64,000 bases of DNA, taken from positions 124,001 to 188,000 of the forward strand of contig NZ_CYSA01000027.1 in NCBI RefSeq assembly GCF_001458355.1, given 5' to 3'. This document shows, in pieces, positions 35,852 to 44,676 of this stretch. A program made the translations under genes and the position numbers. Source of the DNA: Thalassovita gelatinovora (GTDB lineage Bacteria; Pseudomonadota; Alphaproteobacteria; Rhodobacterales; Rhodobacteraceae). Numbering within the stretch: the first letter of the stretch is position 1; each line of letters starts with the position of its first letter. A model generated the notes under the pieces. It did no database searches and was not told where the DNA came from. It saw nothing but the letters and a program-made list of their open reading frames with translations.

Positions 35852-36811
35852 TCAGTTCTTCGCGATCAGTTCGGCCTGGGCGACGACGACCTCGGCTTGC
35901 TTAATGCTGGCGATGTCGACCAGACGGCCTTTGTAGACGGTGGCGCCTTCGCCCTTGGCTTTGGCGTCTTCCATCGCAGCGAGGATTTCGCGGGCCTCGT
36001 TGACGGCTTCCTCGGAGGGGGTGAAAACCTGATTGGCCAGCGCGATCTGTTTCGGGTGGATCGCCCATTTGCCGACCATGCCTAAAGTGGCGGAGCGTTT
36101 CGCCTGCGCAATGAAACCGTCATCGTCGGAGAAATCGCCGAACGGACCGTCGACCGGCAGGATGCCGTGGGTGCGGCAGGCGGCGACGATGGCGGTTTGG
36201 GCCCAATGCCACGGGTCCGACCAGTATTTCGCGCCCTCGCGCAGCATGTAGTAATTTTCCTGGGTGCCGCCGATGCCGGTGGTCTGCATCCCCATTGAGG
36301 CCGCGAAATCGGCGGCGCCAAGGCTCATCGCCTGCAACCGCGGGCTGGCGGCGGCGATGGCTTCGACATGGGCGATGCCAGCGGCCGATTCGATGATCAC
36401 TTCAAAGCTGATCTGTTTGCTGCGGCCCTTGGCACGTTCAATCGCGGTGACCAGCGCGTCGACGGCATAGACGTCTTCGGCGCAGCCCACTTTCGGGATC
36501 ATGATCTGATCGAGCCGGTCACCGCACTGTTCCAACAGGTCGACCACGTCGCGGTACCAGTAAGGCGTGTCGAGCCCGTTGATTCGGACGGACAGGTACT
36601 TATTGCCCCAGTCGACGGTGTTGATCGCTTCGATCGCGTTGGCGCGAGCGCTGTCCTTGTCCGAAGGCGCGACCGAATCTTCCAGGTCGATATTGATCAC
36701 ATCCGCCGCCGAGGTCGCCATTTTGGCGAACAGCTTGGTATTGGATGCCGGGCCGAACAATTGGCACCGGTTCGGGCGGGCGGGGGCGGCGGGCTGAATG
36801 CGGAAGCTCAT
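35852..36811 (-). CDS. mcl1: L-malyl-CoA/beta-methylmalyl-CoA lyase
   Basis: A 319-aa CitE/HpcH-family lyase that splits malyl-CoA into acetyl-CoA and glyoxylate and interconverts beta-methylmalyl-CoA with propionyl-CoA plus glyoxylate. It matches the Rhodobacter Mcl1 length and N terminus (SFRIQPAAPARPNRCQLFGP). The metal-binding region is INIDLEDSV (Glu44, Asp45), with IIESAAGI further on. ATG at 36811 is preceded by GGATGATG; the upstream extension to 36874 is unlikely. It serves the ethylmalonyl-CoA pathway for acetate use and is divergent from dgcN across a palindrome-rich region. Confidence 0.92.
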   Translation of the reverse strand: MSFRIQPAAPARPNRCQLFGPASNTKLFAKMATSAADVINIDLEDSVAPSDKDSARANAIEAINTVDWGNKYLSVRINGLDTPYWYRDVVDLLEQCGDRLDQIMIPKVGCAEDVYAVDALVTAIERAKGRSKQISFEVIIESAAGIAHVEAIAAASPRLQAMSLGAADFAASMGMQTTGIGGTQENYYMLREGAKYWSDPWHWAQTAIVAACRTHGILPVDGPFGDFSDDDGFIAQAKRSATLGMVGKWAIHPKQIALANQVFTPSEEAVNEAREILAAMEDAKAKGEGATVYKGRLVDIASIKQAEVVVAQAELIAKN

Positions 36812-36866
36812 GGCATCATCCTTCGGGTAACTAAATTGCGGAATTTTCCCGTTGAGAGTTATTAAA

Positions 36867-37043
36867 TTGCGCATCTCTGCGCAAGGTTATTTTGCAGACG
36901 CGGCATTTTTCGGGTTCTATGGTGAATGATTGTTCATGCTTGTGAATTTTTCGAAGAATCTTCGAAGATATCTGAAAAATTCGCAGAAATCTATTTCTGC
37001 GCTGCAATATCGTGATGATTTCGCAAAGCAATCCTGTTGCGAA
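36867..37043. promoter_or_regulatory. Cluster of inverted repeats between mcl1 and dgcN
   Basis: Four perfect inverted repeats are present. TTGCGCA-N4-TGCGCAA is at 36867-36884. TTCGAAGA-A-TCTTCGAA is at 36950-36966, inside wider GAATTTTTC/GAAAAATTC arms at 36945-36982. GCAGAAAT-CT-ATTTCTGC is at 36983-37000. TTCGCAA-N10-TTGCGAA is at 37020-37043. The segment is AT-rich and is the divergent promoter region. These are likely operators, regulator unknown. Confidence 0.6.
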
Positions 37044-37085
37044 TATGGAGAATGGTTCGGGAATTATGATTGAAAGGCCGAAACG

Positions 37086-38087
37086 ATGATTGAGACCCCC
37101 TATCTTCTGTTCCTGGGCGATGCGCCCGACCAACTGGCCGCAAAGGTGGCGCAGGGCATCAAGGACTGGCGCCCGGAATTCGCCGTGGGGCAATTCCGCA
37201 TGGAGGGCTGCAACGCCGATATGGGCCTGACCGACATGACGCTGGACGAGGCCAAGGCGGCGGGTGCCAAGACGCTGGTCATTGGTGTGGCCAATCGCGG
37301 CGGCATCATCAGCCCGGCCTGGAAGAAGGTGCTGGTGACGGCGCTGGAAGAAGGCTTCGATCTGGCCAGCGGGTTGCACAACCTCTTGCGCGACGAACCG
37401 GATCTTGTCGCGGTGGCCGAAGCGACGGGCCGTGCGTTGCACGACGTGCGGGTGCCGGAAGTCGATTACCCCATCGCCAACGGCGTCAAGCGGACCGGCA
37501 AGCGGGTTCTGGCGGTTGGCACCGATTGTTCGGTGGGCAAGATGTACACCGCCTTGTGCCTGGAAAAGGAAATGCGCGACCGCGGCATGAAGGCCGATTT
37601 CCGCGCCACCGGACAAACCGGGATCCTGATCACCGGCGACGGTGTGCCGCTGGATGCGGTGGTGGCCGATTTCATGGCCGGGTCGGTGGAATACATCACG
37701 CCCGATAACGACGCCGATCACTGGGACATCATCGAAGGCCAGGGCAGCCTGTTCCACGTGTCCTATTCCGGGGTGACGATGGCGCTCATCCATGGCGGTC
37801 AGCCCGATGCGTTGATCGTGTGCCACGAACCGACACGGGACCATATGCGCGGTTTGCCGGGCTACACGCTGCCCAGCCTTGAAGCGGTGCGCGACATGGC
37901 GACGACGCTGGCGCGAGTCGCAAACCCGGATGCGAAAGTGGTGGGATACGCGATCAACACCCAGCATATGAGCGAAGCCGATGCCAAGGCCTATCTGGCC
38001 AAGGTCGAGGCCGATCTGGGTCTGCCGGCGACCGATCCGTTCCGGTTCGGCGCGGGCAATCTGGTGGACGCGCTGGCGGCGATCTGA
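37086..38087 (+). CDS. dgcN: DUF1611 family protein, D-glutamate N-acetyltransferase DgcN
   Basis: A 333-aa DUF1611 protein. Family members paired with DgcA acetylate D-glutamate so that the N-acetyl form can be racemised and used as an L-Glu source. An N-terminal Rossmann-like domain (about 1-130) precedes a P-loop-like GTDCSVGKM at 145-153. It is co-directional with dgcA, 80 bases downstream, and a D-amino acid aminotransferase gene, which supports the assignment. A repeat-like remnant lies in the dgcN-dgcA gap. The activity is assigned by family and context, not by active-site residues. Confidence 0.78.
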   Translation: MIETPYLLFLGDAPDQLAAKVAQGIKDWRPEFAVGQFRMEGCNADMGLTDMTLDEAKAAGAKTLVIGVANRGGIISPAWKKVLVTALEEGFDLASGLHNLLRDEPDLVAVAEATGRALHDVRVPEVDYPIANGVKRTGKRVLAVGTDCSVGKMYTALCLEKEMRDRGMKADFRATGQTGILITGDGVPLDAVVADFMAGSVEYITPDNDADHWDIIEGQGSLFHVSYSGVTMALIHGGQPDALIVCHEPTRDHMRGLPGYTLPSLEAVRDMATTLARVANPDAKVVGYAINTQHMSEADAKAYLAKVEADLGLPATDPFRFGAGNLVDALAAI

Positions 38088-38126
38088 TTGAAACGAAAGG
38101 CGGGGCACCCGGTGGTGGGTGGTCCG

Positions 38127-38158
38127 CCGGTTTGAGTATTTGGACCAAGAAGAAGGGG
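38127..38158 (+). repeat. Divergent copy of the dispersed repeat tail, copy D
   Basis: CCGGTTTGAGTATTTGGACC followed by AAGAAGAAGGGG resembles the CCGGGATATTTTGAACAGAA tail of copies A-C. The hairpin part is imperfect here. It lies in the dgcN-dgcA gap. Confidence 0.4.
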
Positions 38159-38167
38159 ATGGGGCGC

Positions 38168-39133
38168 ATGACGATTACCGTTGAGAGAGATGTGTTTGCG
38201 TTGGCGCAGGTATTCCGGATCAGCCGGGGCGCCCGGACCGAGGCGCAGGTTCTGACGGTGAAGGTGACCCGTGGGGGCGTGACCGGATGGGGCGAATGCG
38301 TGCCCTATGGCCGCTATGATGAAACGCTCGACAGCGTGACCGAAGAAATCTTGAGCCTGCCATCAGATGTCAGCCGCGACGCGTTGCAAACCGTGTTGCC
38401 AGCCGGGGCGGCGCGCAATGCGGTCGATTGCGCCCTGTGGGATCTGGAAGCCAAGCAGACCGGCAAGCGGGTTTGGCAATTGGCCGGGTTGACCGCGCCG
38501 GGGCCTGAAATCACCGCCTATACATTGTCGCTGGACGAACCCGACGCGATGCGGGCGCAGGCCGAAGTGAATGCGTTCAGACCCTTGTTGAAGATCAAGC
38601 TGGGCACGCCCGACGATATGGCGCGTCTGGAAGCGGTGCGCGCTGGGGCGCCGAAATCGACGATCATCGTGGACGCCAACGAAGGCTGGAGCGCCGAAGT
38701 CTATGCCGATCTGGCGCCGCATCTGGTGCGTCTGGGCGTGGCCCTGGTGGAGCAACCTTTGCCCGCCGCGCAGGACGATGCGCTGTTGGGGATGGAACGC
38801 CCGGTGCCGGTCTGTGCCGATGAAAGCTGTCATGACCGCGCCTCGCTGACCGGGTTGAAAGGCAAATATGACGTGGTCAACATCAAGCTGGATAAAACCG
38901 GCGGGCTGACCGAGGCGCTGTTGCTGCGCGACGAAGCGCTGGTGGCCGGCTATAAGGTCATGGTTGGCTGCATGGTTGGCAGTTCGCTGGCGATGGCCCC
39001 GGCCACTTTGGTGGCGCAAGGCGCGATGGTGACGGACCTTGACGGGCCGCTGCTTCTGGCCGAAGACCGCGATAACGCATTGCAATTCGACGCCGCAGGG
39101 GTGCATCCGCCCGTTGCGGCGCTTTGGGGATAA
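38168..39133 (+). CDS. dgcA: Enolase-superfamily epimerase, N-acetyl-D-Glu racemase DgcA / dipeptide epimerase
   Basis: A 321-aa enolase-superfamily enzyme of the muconate-lactonising/dipeptide-epimerase branch. The KxK acid-base motif is K142-I-K144; metal ligands are D169, E195 and D218. The opposite-face lysine is in VNIKLDKTGG (K240 or K243). Next to dgcN, the most likely role is racemisation of N-acetyl-glutamate; L-Ala-D/L-Glu dipeptide epimerisation of peptidoglycan peptides is the alternative. ATG at 38168 is chosen, as the frame upstream is repeat sequence. The stop is 11 bases before the aminotransferase ATG. Confidence 0.85.
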   Translation: MTITVERDVFALAQVFRISRGARTEAQVLTVKVTRGGVTGWGECVPYGRYDETLDSVTEEILSLPSDVSRDALQTVLPAGAARNAVDCALWDLEAKQTGKRVWQLAGLTAPGPEITAYTLSLDEPDAMRAQAEVNAFRPLLKIKLGTPDDMARLEAVRAGAPKSTIIVDANEGWSAEVYADLAPHLVRLGVALVEQPLPAAQDDALLGMERPVPVCADESCHDRASLTGLKGKYDVVNIKLDKTGGLTEALLLRDEALVAGYKVMVGCMVGSSLAMAPATLVAQGAMVTDLDGPLLLAEDRDNALQFDAAGVHPPVAALWG

Positions 39134-39144
39134 GGAGACAGCCC

Positions 39145-40008
39145 ATGACCCGTACCGTTTACCTTAACGGTGAGTACCTGCCCGAAACCGAAGCCAAGGT
39201 ATCGATCTTCGATCGGTCCTTCCTGATGGCGGATGGGGTTTACGAAGTGACTTCCGTTCTGGGCGGCAAGCTGATCGATTTTGACGGCCATCTGGCGCGG
39301 CTGGAACGGTCACTGAACGAACTGGACATGGAAAAGCCCGAAGCCTTCGATGACCTGCTGGACATTCATCGCAAGCTGGTGGAACTGAACGGCATCGACG
39401 AGGGCATGATTTACCTGCAGGTTTCGCGCGGGTCAGCTGGGGATCGTGATTTCGTGTTCCCCGATCCGGAAGAAACCAAGCCGACTTTGGTCCTGTTCAC
39501 CCAGAACAAGCCGGGACTTGCCGACAATCCGGTGGCGAAAAAAGGCATCAAGGTCATTTCGATCGAGGATATCCGCTGGGGCCGGCGCGACATCAAGACG
39601 GTGCAGTTGCTGTACCCGTCGATGGGCAAGATGGCGGCCAAGAAAGCCGGGTGCGATGATGCTTGGCTGGTCGAAGACGGTCAGGTGACCGAAGGCACCA
39701 GCAACAACGCCTATATCGTCAAGGATGGCACCATCATCACCCGCAACCTTTCGCAAGACATCCTGCACGGGATCACCCGCGCCGCCGTGCTGCGCTTTGC
39801 CCGCGAAGCACAGATGCAGGTCGAAGAACGCCCCTTCACCATCGCCGAGGCACAGGCCGCAGATGAGGCATTTTACACCTCGGCGTCGAGCTTCGTGATG
39901 CCGGTGGTGGAAATCGACGGCACCAAGGTGGGCGATGGCAAGCCCGGTCCGGTGGCCAAGCGGCTGCGCGAAATCTATCTGGAAGAAAGCGTGAAATCCG
40001 GTATCTGA
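39145..40008 (+). CDS. dat: D-amino acid aminotransferase
   Basis: A 287-aa fold-type IV PLP enzyme that moves amino groups between D-amino acids and 2-oxo acids. The PLP lysine is K151 in RRDIKTVQLL. The motif EGTSNNAY and the D-amino-acid-type N terminus TRTVYLNGEYLP support D specificity over branched-chain aminotransferases. AAGGAG lies eight bases before the ATG at 39145. As the third gene of the dgcN-dgcA operon, it probably links other D-amino acids to D-glutamate. A strong terminator follows. Confidence 0.86.
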   Translation: MTRTVYLNGEYLPETEAKVSIFDRSFLMADGVYEVTSVLGGKLIDFDGHLARLERSLNELDMEKPEAFDDLLDIHRKLVELNGIDEGMIYLQVSRGSAGDRDFVFPDPEETKPTLVLFTQNKPGLADNPVAKKGIKVISIEDIRWGRRDIKTVQLLYPSMGKMAAKKAGCDDAWLVEDGQVTEGTSNNAYIVKDGTIITRNLSQDILHGITRAAVLRFAREAQMQVEERPFTIAEAQAADEAFYTSASSFVMPVVEIDGTKVGDGKPGPVAKRLREIYLEESVKSGI

Positions 40009-40029
40009 TCGGCATTTCAATATGGATTG

Positions 40030-40064
40030 AACGGCACTCGTAACCCCGCGAGTGCCGTTTTCTT
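40030..40064 (+). terminator. Terminator after the D-amino acid aminotransferase gene
   Basis: AACGGCACTCG and CGAGTGCCGTT form a perfect 11-bp stem around an eight-base loop, followed by a T-rich tract (TTCTTTT). Confidence 0.9.
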
Positions 40065-40070
40065 TTGCGA

Positions 40071-40865
40071 TTAGCCGAAGCGGAAGCTGGAGGCGGTGAC
40101 GCCACCGCGAATGCCGGTTTGATGATATACCCGGCTGGCCGGGTCGTTTTCCGCAGCACCCAGCGCCACGAACAGCGGCACAAGGTGGTCTTCGCGGGCA
40201 TGACAGGTGCGGGCTTCGGGGGCTTTTTCCCAATCCAGCAGGGCAGCGGTACGGTCTGCCGGCGGCAGGGCGAGAGCCTCGGACAACCAGCCGTCGAACG
40301 CGGTTGAAGGGGCTTTTGCGGCGGGCCCGAACAGGCGCAGATTGTGGTAGCTCAATCCCGACCCGACGATCAACACGCCACGGTCGCGCAAGGGGGCCAG
40401 CGCCCGACCCAGTTCGAAATGTTCGGCCGGGTCATAACTGTGACGCATCGACACTTGGAACAGCGGTATGTCGGCCTGCGGATACATCACCGCCATCGGC
40501 ACGAAAGTGCCGTGATCATAGCCATATTCGTCATCCAGCCGCGTCGGCAACCCCGCCGCATGGATCATCTGCGCCACGTCTTCGGCCAGATCCGGCGCGC
40601 CGGGGGAAGGGTATTGGATTTCGTAGGTTTCGGGTGGGAATCCGTGGTAATCATAGACCATCGGCGGGCGCGCCGAATGCATCACCGCAAAGTCGTCTTT
40701 TTCCCAATGGCCCGAAATCATCAGCACCGCCTTGGGCGTCTGGCCGATTTCATCGGGCATGGCGCGAAATGACGCGGCCAGCGGTTCCAGTTCGGCGGCC
40801 ATCTGCGGAATCCATGGCCAAGGACCGCCGCCATGGGAAATGAAATAGCTGGGAAGGCGGGACAT
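40071..40865 (-). CDS. DODA-type LigB extradiol dioxygenase
   Basis: A 264-aa member of the class III extradiol dioxygenase family related to 4,5-DOPA dioxygenase and YgiD. Metal-site histidines are His11 in SHGGGP and His53 in ISGHWE. Further conserved His residues lie in YDHGTFVP and GLSYHNL. These proteins open catechol-type rings with a zinc or iron centre; the physiological substrate is not evident. It converges with the D-amino acid operon across the shared terminator region. It is a single gene with no pathway neighbours. Confidence 0.85.
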   Translation of the reverse strand: MSRLPSYFISHGGGPWPWIPQMAAELEPLAASFRAMPDEIGQTPKAVLMISGHWEKDDFAVMHSARPPMVYDYHGFPPETYEIQYPSPGAPDLAEDVAQMIHAAGLPTRLDDEYGYDHGTFVPMAVMYPQADIPLFQVSMRHSYDPAEHFELGRALAPLRDRGVLIVGSGLSYHNLRLFGPAAKAPSTAFDGWLSEALALPPADRTAALLDWEKAPEARTCHAREDHLVPLFVALGAAENDPASRVYHQTGIRGGVTASSFRFG

Positions 40866-40957
40866 GGGACACCTCGGTCAGTTGATCGGTTGGGTTGATC
40901 AAAACTTAGCTATGGCAAGACAGGATCAGTAGGCCGATTGACGAACAGTGTGTGTGC

Positions 40958-40968
40958 GGGGGGGGGGG
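40958..40968 (+). repeat. Run of eleven G residues
   Basis: An uninterrupted G11 tract lies in the 132-base gap between the dioxygenase and enoyl-CoA hydratase genes. It is not inside a gene. It may vary in length or be miscounted in assembly. Confidence 0.7.
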
Positions 40969-40997
40969 CAGAGCTGAAGCGGTCAAACCATCGCCAC

Positions 40998-41807
40998 TCA
41001 GCCGCCGGTGAATTTGGCATCGCGCTGTTCAAGGAAAGACGCCACACCTTCCGCATGATCCGCTGAGCACTGCATCAGCGCAAACTGGTCCATGTCCATC
41101 GCGCTGACCGCGTGATGGAGAGGTTTTGTCGCGGTTTCGATCCCCTGCTTGATCATTCGGACCGCGACAGGCGGCATCGCCGCGATCTGTTCGGCAACAG
41201 ACAGGGCTTTGGTCATCGTGTTGCCGTCTTCGGTGAGGTAATCGATCCAGCCCCAGCTTTCGGCCGTTTGCGCGTTGATCTGTTCGGCAACGATGGCAAG
41301 CCGCTTGGCCCGGGCCGGGCCGATCAGCGCGGCGATCCGGGGCAGCGATCCCCAGCCCATGTTCAGGCCACGTTCGATTTCGGGGATGTAGAATTGCGAC
41401 GAGTGGCCGCAGACACGCAGGTCCAGCGACGCCGCCAGCGCCACGCCGCCGCCGACGCACCAGCCTTCGATGGCGCAGATGGTCATCGGTTCCAGGTCTT
41501 CCCAAGCCTTGCACATGCGAGGCCCCAGTTGCAGCAATTGCCGACGTTCGTTCAGCGGCAGGTCGAGCGCGGTCTGAAATTCGGGGTCTTTCAGGTCCAT
41601 CCCAAGGCAGAACCGGTCGGCGCGGCCGGTCAGGATGATGGCGTTGGTGTCCGCGTCGCCTTCGAAACTGCGCGCCGCTGTGATGAGTTGGCGCATCAAT
41701 TCCTGTGACAGCGCATTTGCCTTGCTGCCAGTATCGAAGCGGACGATCGCGATCCGTTGGCCGTGCGACGTTTCCGCGCGTTCAATGCTGACGAATTGTT
41801 CGGTCAT
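40998..41807 (-). CDS. Enoyl-CoA hydratase/isomerase family protein
   Basis: A 269-aa crotonase-fold protein. The oxyanion-hole segments are RADRFCLGMDL near residue 62 and EGWCVGGGVALAASLDLRV near 115-132. A Glu is present in the catalytic region (PEIERGLNMGWG). Crotonases hydrate, isomerise or cleave acyl-CoA thioesters; the specific one cannot be told. The protein is soluble. It is followed on the same strand, upstream, by the DUF1244 gene 34 bases away, and the two may form a unit. Confidence 0.83.
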   Translation of the reverse strand: MTEQFVSIERAETSHGQRIAIVRFDTGSKANALSQELMRQLITAARSFEGDADTNAIILTGRADRFCLGMDLKDPEFQTALDLPLNERRQLLQLGPRMCKAWEDLEPMTICAIEGWCVGGGVALAASLDLRVCGHSSQFYIPEIERGLNMGWGSLPRIAALIGPARAKRLAIVAEQINAQTAESWGWIDYLTEDGNTMTKALSVAEQIAAMPPVAVRMIKQGIETATKPLHHAVSAMDMDQFALMQCSADHAEGVASFLEQRDAKFTGG

Positions 41808-41841
41808 TTCTGGTCCCTCGGGTGTGCCTGTCGGTCAGGGA

Positions 41842-42156
41842 TCAGCCCTTGTCACCGACATTTTCGGCAAAGGATTTCTTGAAATCCCGCTGCTGTTCGG
41901 CGCTGGCCGCGGTCTGGTTCTGCGCTTTCCAGTCGTCGTAGGGCATGCCGTAGTAAATTTCGCGCGCTTCGTCCTTGGACATGTCGATGCCGCGTTCATT
42001 GGCGGCTTCCTGATACCACCGGCTGAGGCAGTTGCGGCAGAACCCGGCGAGGTTCATCAGATCGATATTCTGCACATCCGTGCGCTTTTCCATCAGATGC
42101 GCGCGCAGCGTACGGAACGCGGCGGCTTCAAGCTCGATACGGGTCTGGTCGTCCAT
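41842..42156 (-). CDS. DUF1244 family protein
   Basis: A 104-aa soluble protein of the uncharacterised DUF1244 family. It is nearly all helical, with the conserved RNCLSRWYQEAA segment (a Cys pair at FCRNC) and the EAREIYYGMPYDDWK motif. The ATG is at 42156. It is small, conserved in proteobacteria, and without known function. It lies between the enoyl-CoA hydratase gene and irr on the same strand. Confidence 0.85.
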   Translation of the reverse strand: MDDQTRIELEAAAFRTLRAHLMEKRTDVQNIDLMNLAGFCRNCLSRWYQEAANERGIDMSKDEAREIYYGMPYDDWKAQNQTAASAEQQRDFKKSFAENVGDKG

Positions 42157-42298
42157 GGGGGCTCCTGTAGTGGTGTCACGGTATAGGACCGGTTCCGGTG
42201 AACAAGGTCAACCGGGCGAAAGGTCGGGCGGATCAGCGCGGCGCAGGCCGCCCTCGGACCGTCGTTTCGAAGGGCCTATCGGCGCAACGCCTGTGGCG

Positions 42299-42721
42299 TC
42301 ATTTGCGACGCAGCTTGATCACCACGTCAACGGCGCTGATTTCCGACCCGGCGGGCGCGTCGGGCAGGCGGGAAATGACCAACTGTTCGCTGGGCGCATC
42401 GGTCAACTGACCGTCGTCTTCCCAGAAGAAATGCGGGTGATCATGGGTGTTGGTGTCGAAATAGCTTTTCGACCCGTCCACGGTGACTTCCTGCATCAAG
42501 CCGACATCGCAAAAGGCGCGCAGCGTGTTGTAGACCGTGGCCAATGACACGCTTTCACCATTTTCGCGGACCGAGGCAAACAGGCTTTCCGCGGTGACGT
42601 GACGATGTTGACCGTCGCCGACCAAAAGCGCCGCCAAGGCAACCCGTTGCCGGGTCGGGCGCAGCCCCGCCGTAGACAACCAATCTGATCCCGTTTGTGC
42701 CGCTTTTTCGGTCACTGTCAT
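42299..42721 (-). CDS. irr: Iron response regulator Irr (Fur family)
   Basis: A 140-aa Fur-family regulator that in alphaproteobacteria senses heme/iron status and controls heme synthesis and iron genes. A winged helix (about 15-80, with SVSLATVYNTLRAF as recognition helix) is followed by the Irr-type His motif HDHPH (His93, His95, His97). The C-terminal CxxC zinc sites of true Fur are absent, as in Irr. It is divergent from fabA with a 169-base shared promoter region, a common arrangement in Rhodobacteraceae. Control of fabA by Irr is possible but no clear operator was seen. Confidence 0.88.
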   Translation of the reverse strand: MTVTEKAAQTGSDWLSTAGLRPTRQRVALAALLVGDGQHRHVTAESLFASVRENGESVSLATVYNTLRAFCDVGLMQEVTVDGSKSYFDTNTHDHPHFFWEDDGQLTDAPSEQLVISRLPDAPAGSEISAVDVVIKLRRK

Positions 42722-42890
42722 TGTCGCATCCCTTTGTTCACAGGTTAATATACCTGAGGGGCGACGTTGAATTCAAATGAAAACAGTTCGCAGAAGGCCG
42801 AACCCCCTTTCCGCATAGGCTTGCAGGACCTCTTCACGGGGTGCTAGAGGGGTAAGGAAAGCAACACATTACCCCGAGGAGCCGGCCTGT

Positions 42891-43400
42891 ATGGCAAACT
42901 ATCCGAGCAGCTTCGATAAAGAAGACCTTTTGAAATGCGCCCGTGGCGAATTGTTCGGCCCCGGCAATGCCCAACTGCCCGCACCGCCGATGCTGATGAT
43001 GGATCGGATCACCGATGTTTCCGGCGATGGCGGTCTGCATGGCAAGGGCCATATCGTGGCGGAATTCGATATCACGCCCGATCTGTGGTTCTTTGACTGC
43101 CATTTCCCCGGCAATCCGATCATGCCCGGCTGTCTTGGTCTTGACGGCCTGTGGCAGTTGACCGGGTTCAATCTGGGCTGGCGTGGCTGGCTGGGGCGCG
43201 GCTATGCTTTGGGCGTGGGCGAGGTCAAGCTGACCGGCATGGTGCGCCCGGATCGCAAGATGCTGACTTACAAGGTCGATTTTACCAAGGCGATACAGAC
43301 CCGCCGGCTGACCATGGGGGTGGCCGATGGGATTGTCGAAGCGGATGGCGAAGTCATTTATCAGGTCAAGGATATGAAGGTCGCGCTGTCGGAAAACTAA
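42891..43400 (+). CDS. fabA: 3-hydroxydecanoyl-ACP dehydratase/isomerase
   Basis: A 169-aa bifunctional enzyme that dehydrates 3-hydroxydecanoyl-ACP and isomerises the trans-2 double bond to cis-3, the branch point to unsaturated fatty acids. Catalytic residues are His71 (FDCHFPGNP) and Asp85 ([10 protein letters not shown]). The ATG at 42891 follows GAGGAG. It is the first gene of fabA-fabB-fabI and divergent from irr. Intact and of typical length. Confidence 0.96.
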   Translation: MANYPSSFDKEDLLKCARGELFGPGNAQLPAPPMLMMDRITDVSGDGGLHGKGHIVAEFDITPDLWFFDCHFPGNPIMPGCLGLDGLWQLTGFNLGWRGWLGRGYALGVGEVKLTGMVRPDRKMLTYKVDFTKAIQTRRLTMGVADGIVEADGEVIYQVKDMKVALSEN

Positions 43401-43446
43401 GCGTCGAGCAAGCAGAGACGACCCTGGGGATAAAAGGAGAGCGCAA

Positions 43447-44676
43447 ATGCGCCGAGTCGTGGTTACCGGGATGGGCGTGGTGTCGTCCATCGGCAATAAT
43501 GTTGACGAGGTTCTGGCCTCGCTGAAAACGGGCAAGTCGGGGATCAGCGCCAATGCGGCGATGATCGAACACGGTTTCCGCAGCCAGGTTGCCGGAGACG
43601 TGAAGATCGACGTTACCGAACATGTCGACAAGCGTACCTTGCGCTTCATGGGGCCGGGGGCGGCATATGCTCATATCGCAATGCAACAGGCGATCGCGGA
43701 TTCCGGGCTGGACCAAAGCGATGTGGTGAACCCGCGCACCGGGCTTGTTGCCGGGTCGGGCGGGCCGTCGACCAGCGCCATGCTGGTGGCGCATCAGACC
43801 GTGCTTGAAAAAGGCAGCCCGAAGCGGATCGGCCCGTTCGCGGTGCCCAAATGCATGAGTTCGACCATTTCCGCCAACCTGTCGACGGCGTTCAAGATCA
43901 AGGGCATCAATTACTCCATCACCTCGGCCTGTTCGACCTCGCTGCATTGCATCGGCAATGCGGCCGAACAGATCATGATGGGCAAACAGGATGTCATGTT
44001 CGCCGGTGGCGGCGAAGAACTGGACTGGACCTTGTCCTGCCTGTTCGACGCGATGGGCGCGATGAGTTCGAAATTCAACGACACGCCGGAAAAGGCGTCC
44101 CGCGCCTTTGACGCGGATCGCGACGGCTTCGTGATCTCGGGCGGTGGCGGCATCGTGGTGCTGGAAGATCTGGAACACGCGCTGGCGCGTGGGGCCAAGA
44201 TCTATGCCGAAGTGACCGGGTTTGCGGCGACGTCGGACGGTCACGACATGGTCGCACCGTCGGGCGAAGGTGGCGAACGCGCGATGCGTCTGGCGCTGTC
44301 GACCTTGGATGAGGACCGCAAGGTCAGCTATATCAATGCGCATGGCACCTCGACCCCTGTCGGCGATGTCGGCGAAATCGAAGCGGTACGCCGGGTGTTC
44401 GGCGAAGGCTATGCACCGCCTATTTCTTCGACCAAGTCGATGACCGGCCACAGCCAGGGGGCGACCGGCGCACAGGAAGCGGTGTATTGCCTGCTGGCGC
44501 TGCAGCATGATTTCATTATCCCGTCGATCAATGTCGATACGCTCGACCCGGCGATCAAGGATGGCGAAGTGGCGACCCGGTTGGTCGAAAATGCAGGGCT
44601 CGATACGGTGATGACCAACAGCTTCGGCTTTGGCGGTACCAATGGGTCGATGCTTCTGTCGAAATATCTGGGGTAG
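43447..44676 (+). CDS. fabB: 3-oxoacyl-ACP synthase I
   Basis: A 409-aa condensing enzyme that elongates cis-3-decenoyl-ACP and so partners FabA in unsaturated fatty acid synthesis. The nucleophile is Cys162 (TSACSTS), and the catalytic histidines are His299 (NAHGTSTP) and His335 (GHSQGATG). A GGAGAG ribosome site precedes the ATG at 43447. The stop directly abuts the fabI start, with no spacer. Confidence 0.96.
   Translation: MRRVVVTGMGVVSSIGNNVDEVLASLKTGKSGISANAAMIEHGFRSQVAGDVKIDVTEHVDKRTLRFMGPGAAYAHIAMQQAIADSGLDQSDVVNPRTGLVAGSGGPSTSAMLVAHQTVLEKGSPKRIGPFAVPKCMSSTISANLSTAFKIKGINYSITSACSTSLHCIGNAAEQIMMGKQDVMFAGGGEELDWTLSCLFDAMGAMSSKFNDTPEKASRAFDADRDGFVISGGGGIVVLEDLEHALARGAKIYAEVTGFAATSDGHDMVAPSGEGGERAMRLALSTLDEDRKVSYINAHGTSTPVGDVGEIEAVRRVFGEGYAPPISSTKSMTGHSQGATGAQEAVYCLLALQHDFIIPSINVDTLDPAIKDGEVATRLVENAGLDTVMTNSFGFGGTNGSMLLSKYLG

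Noticed and set aside
36831-38108. A 425-codon minus-strand frame opposite dgcN
   Set aside because: It crosses the palindrome-rich promoter region and is antisense to dgcN. Its translation has no known domain.
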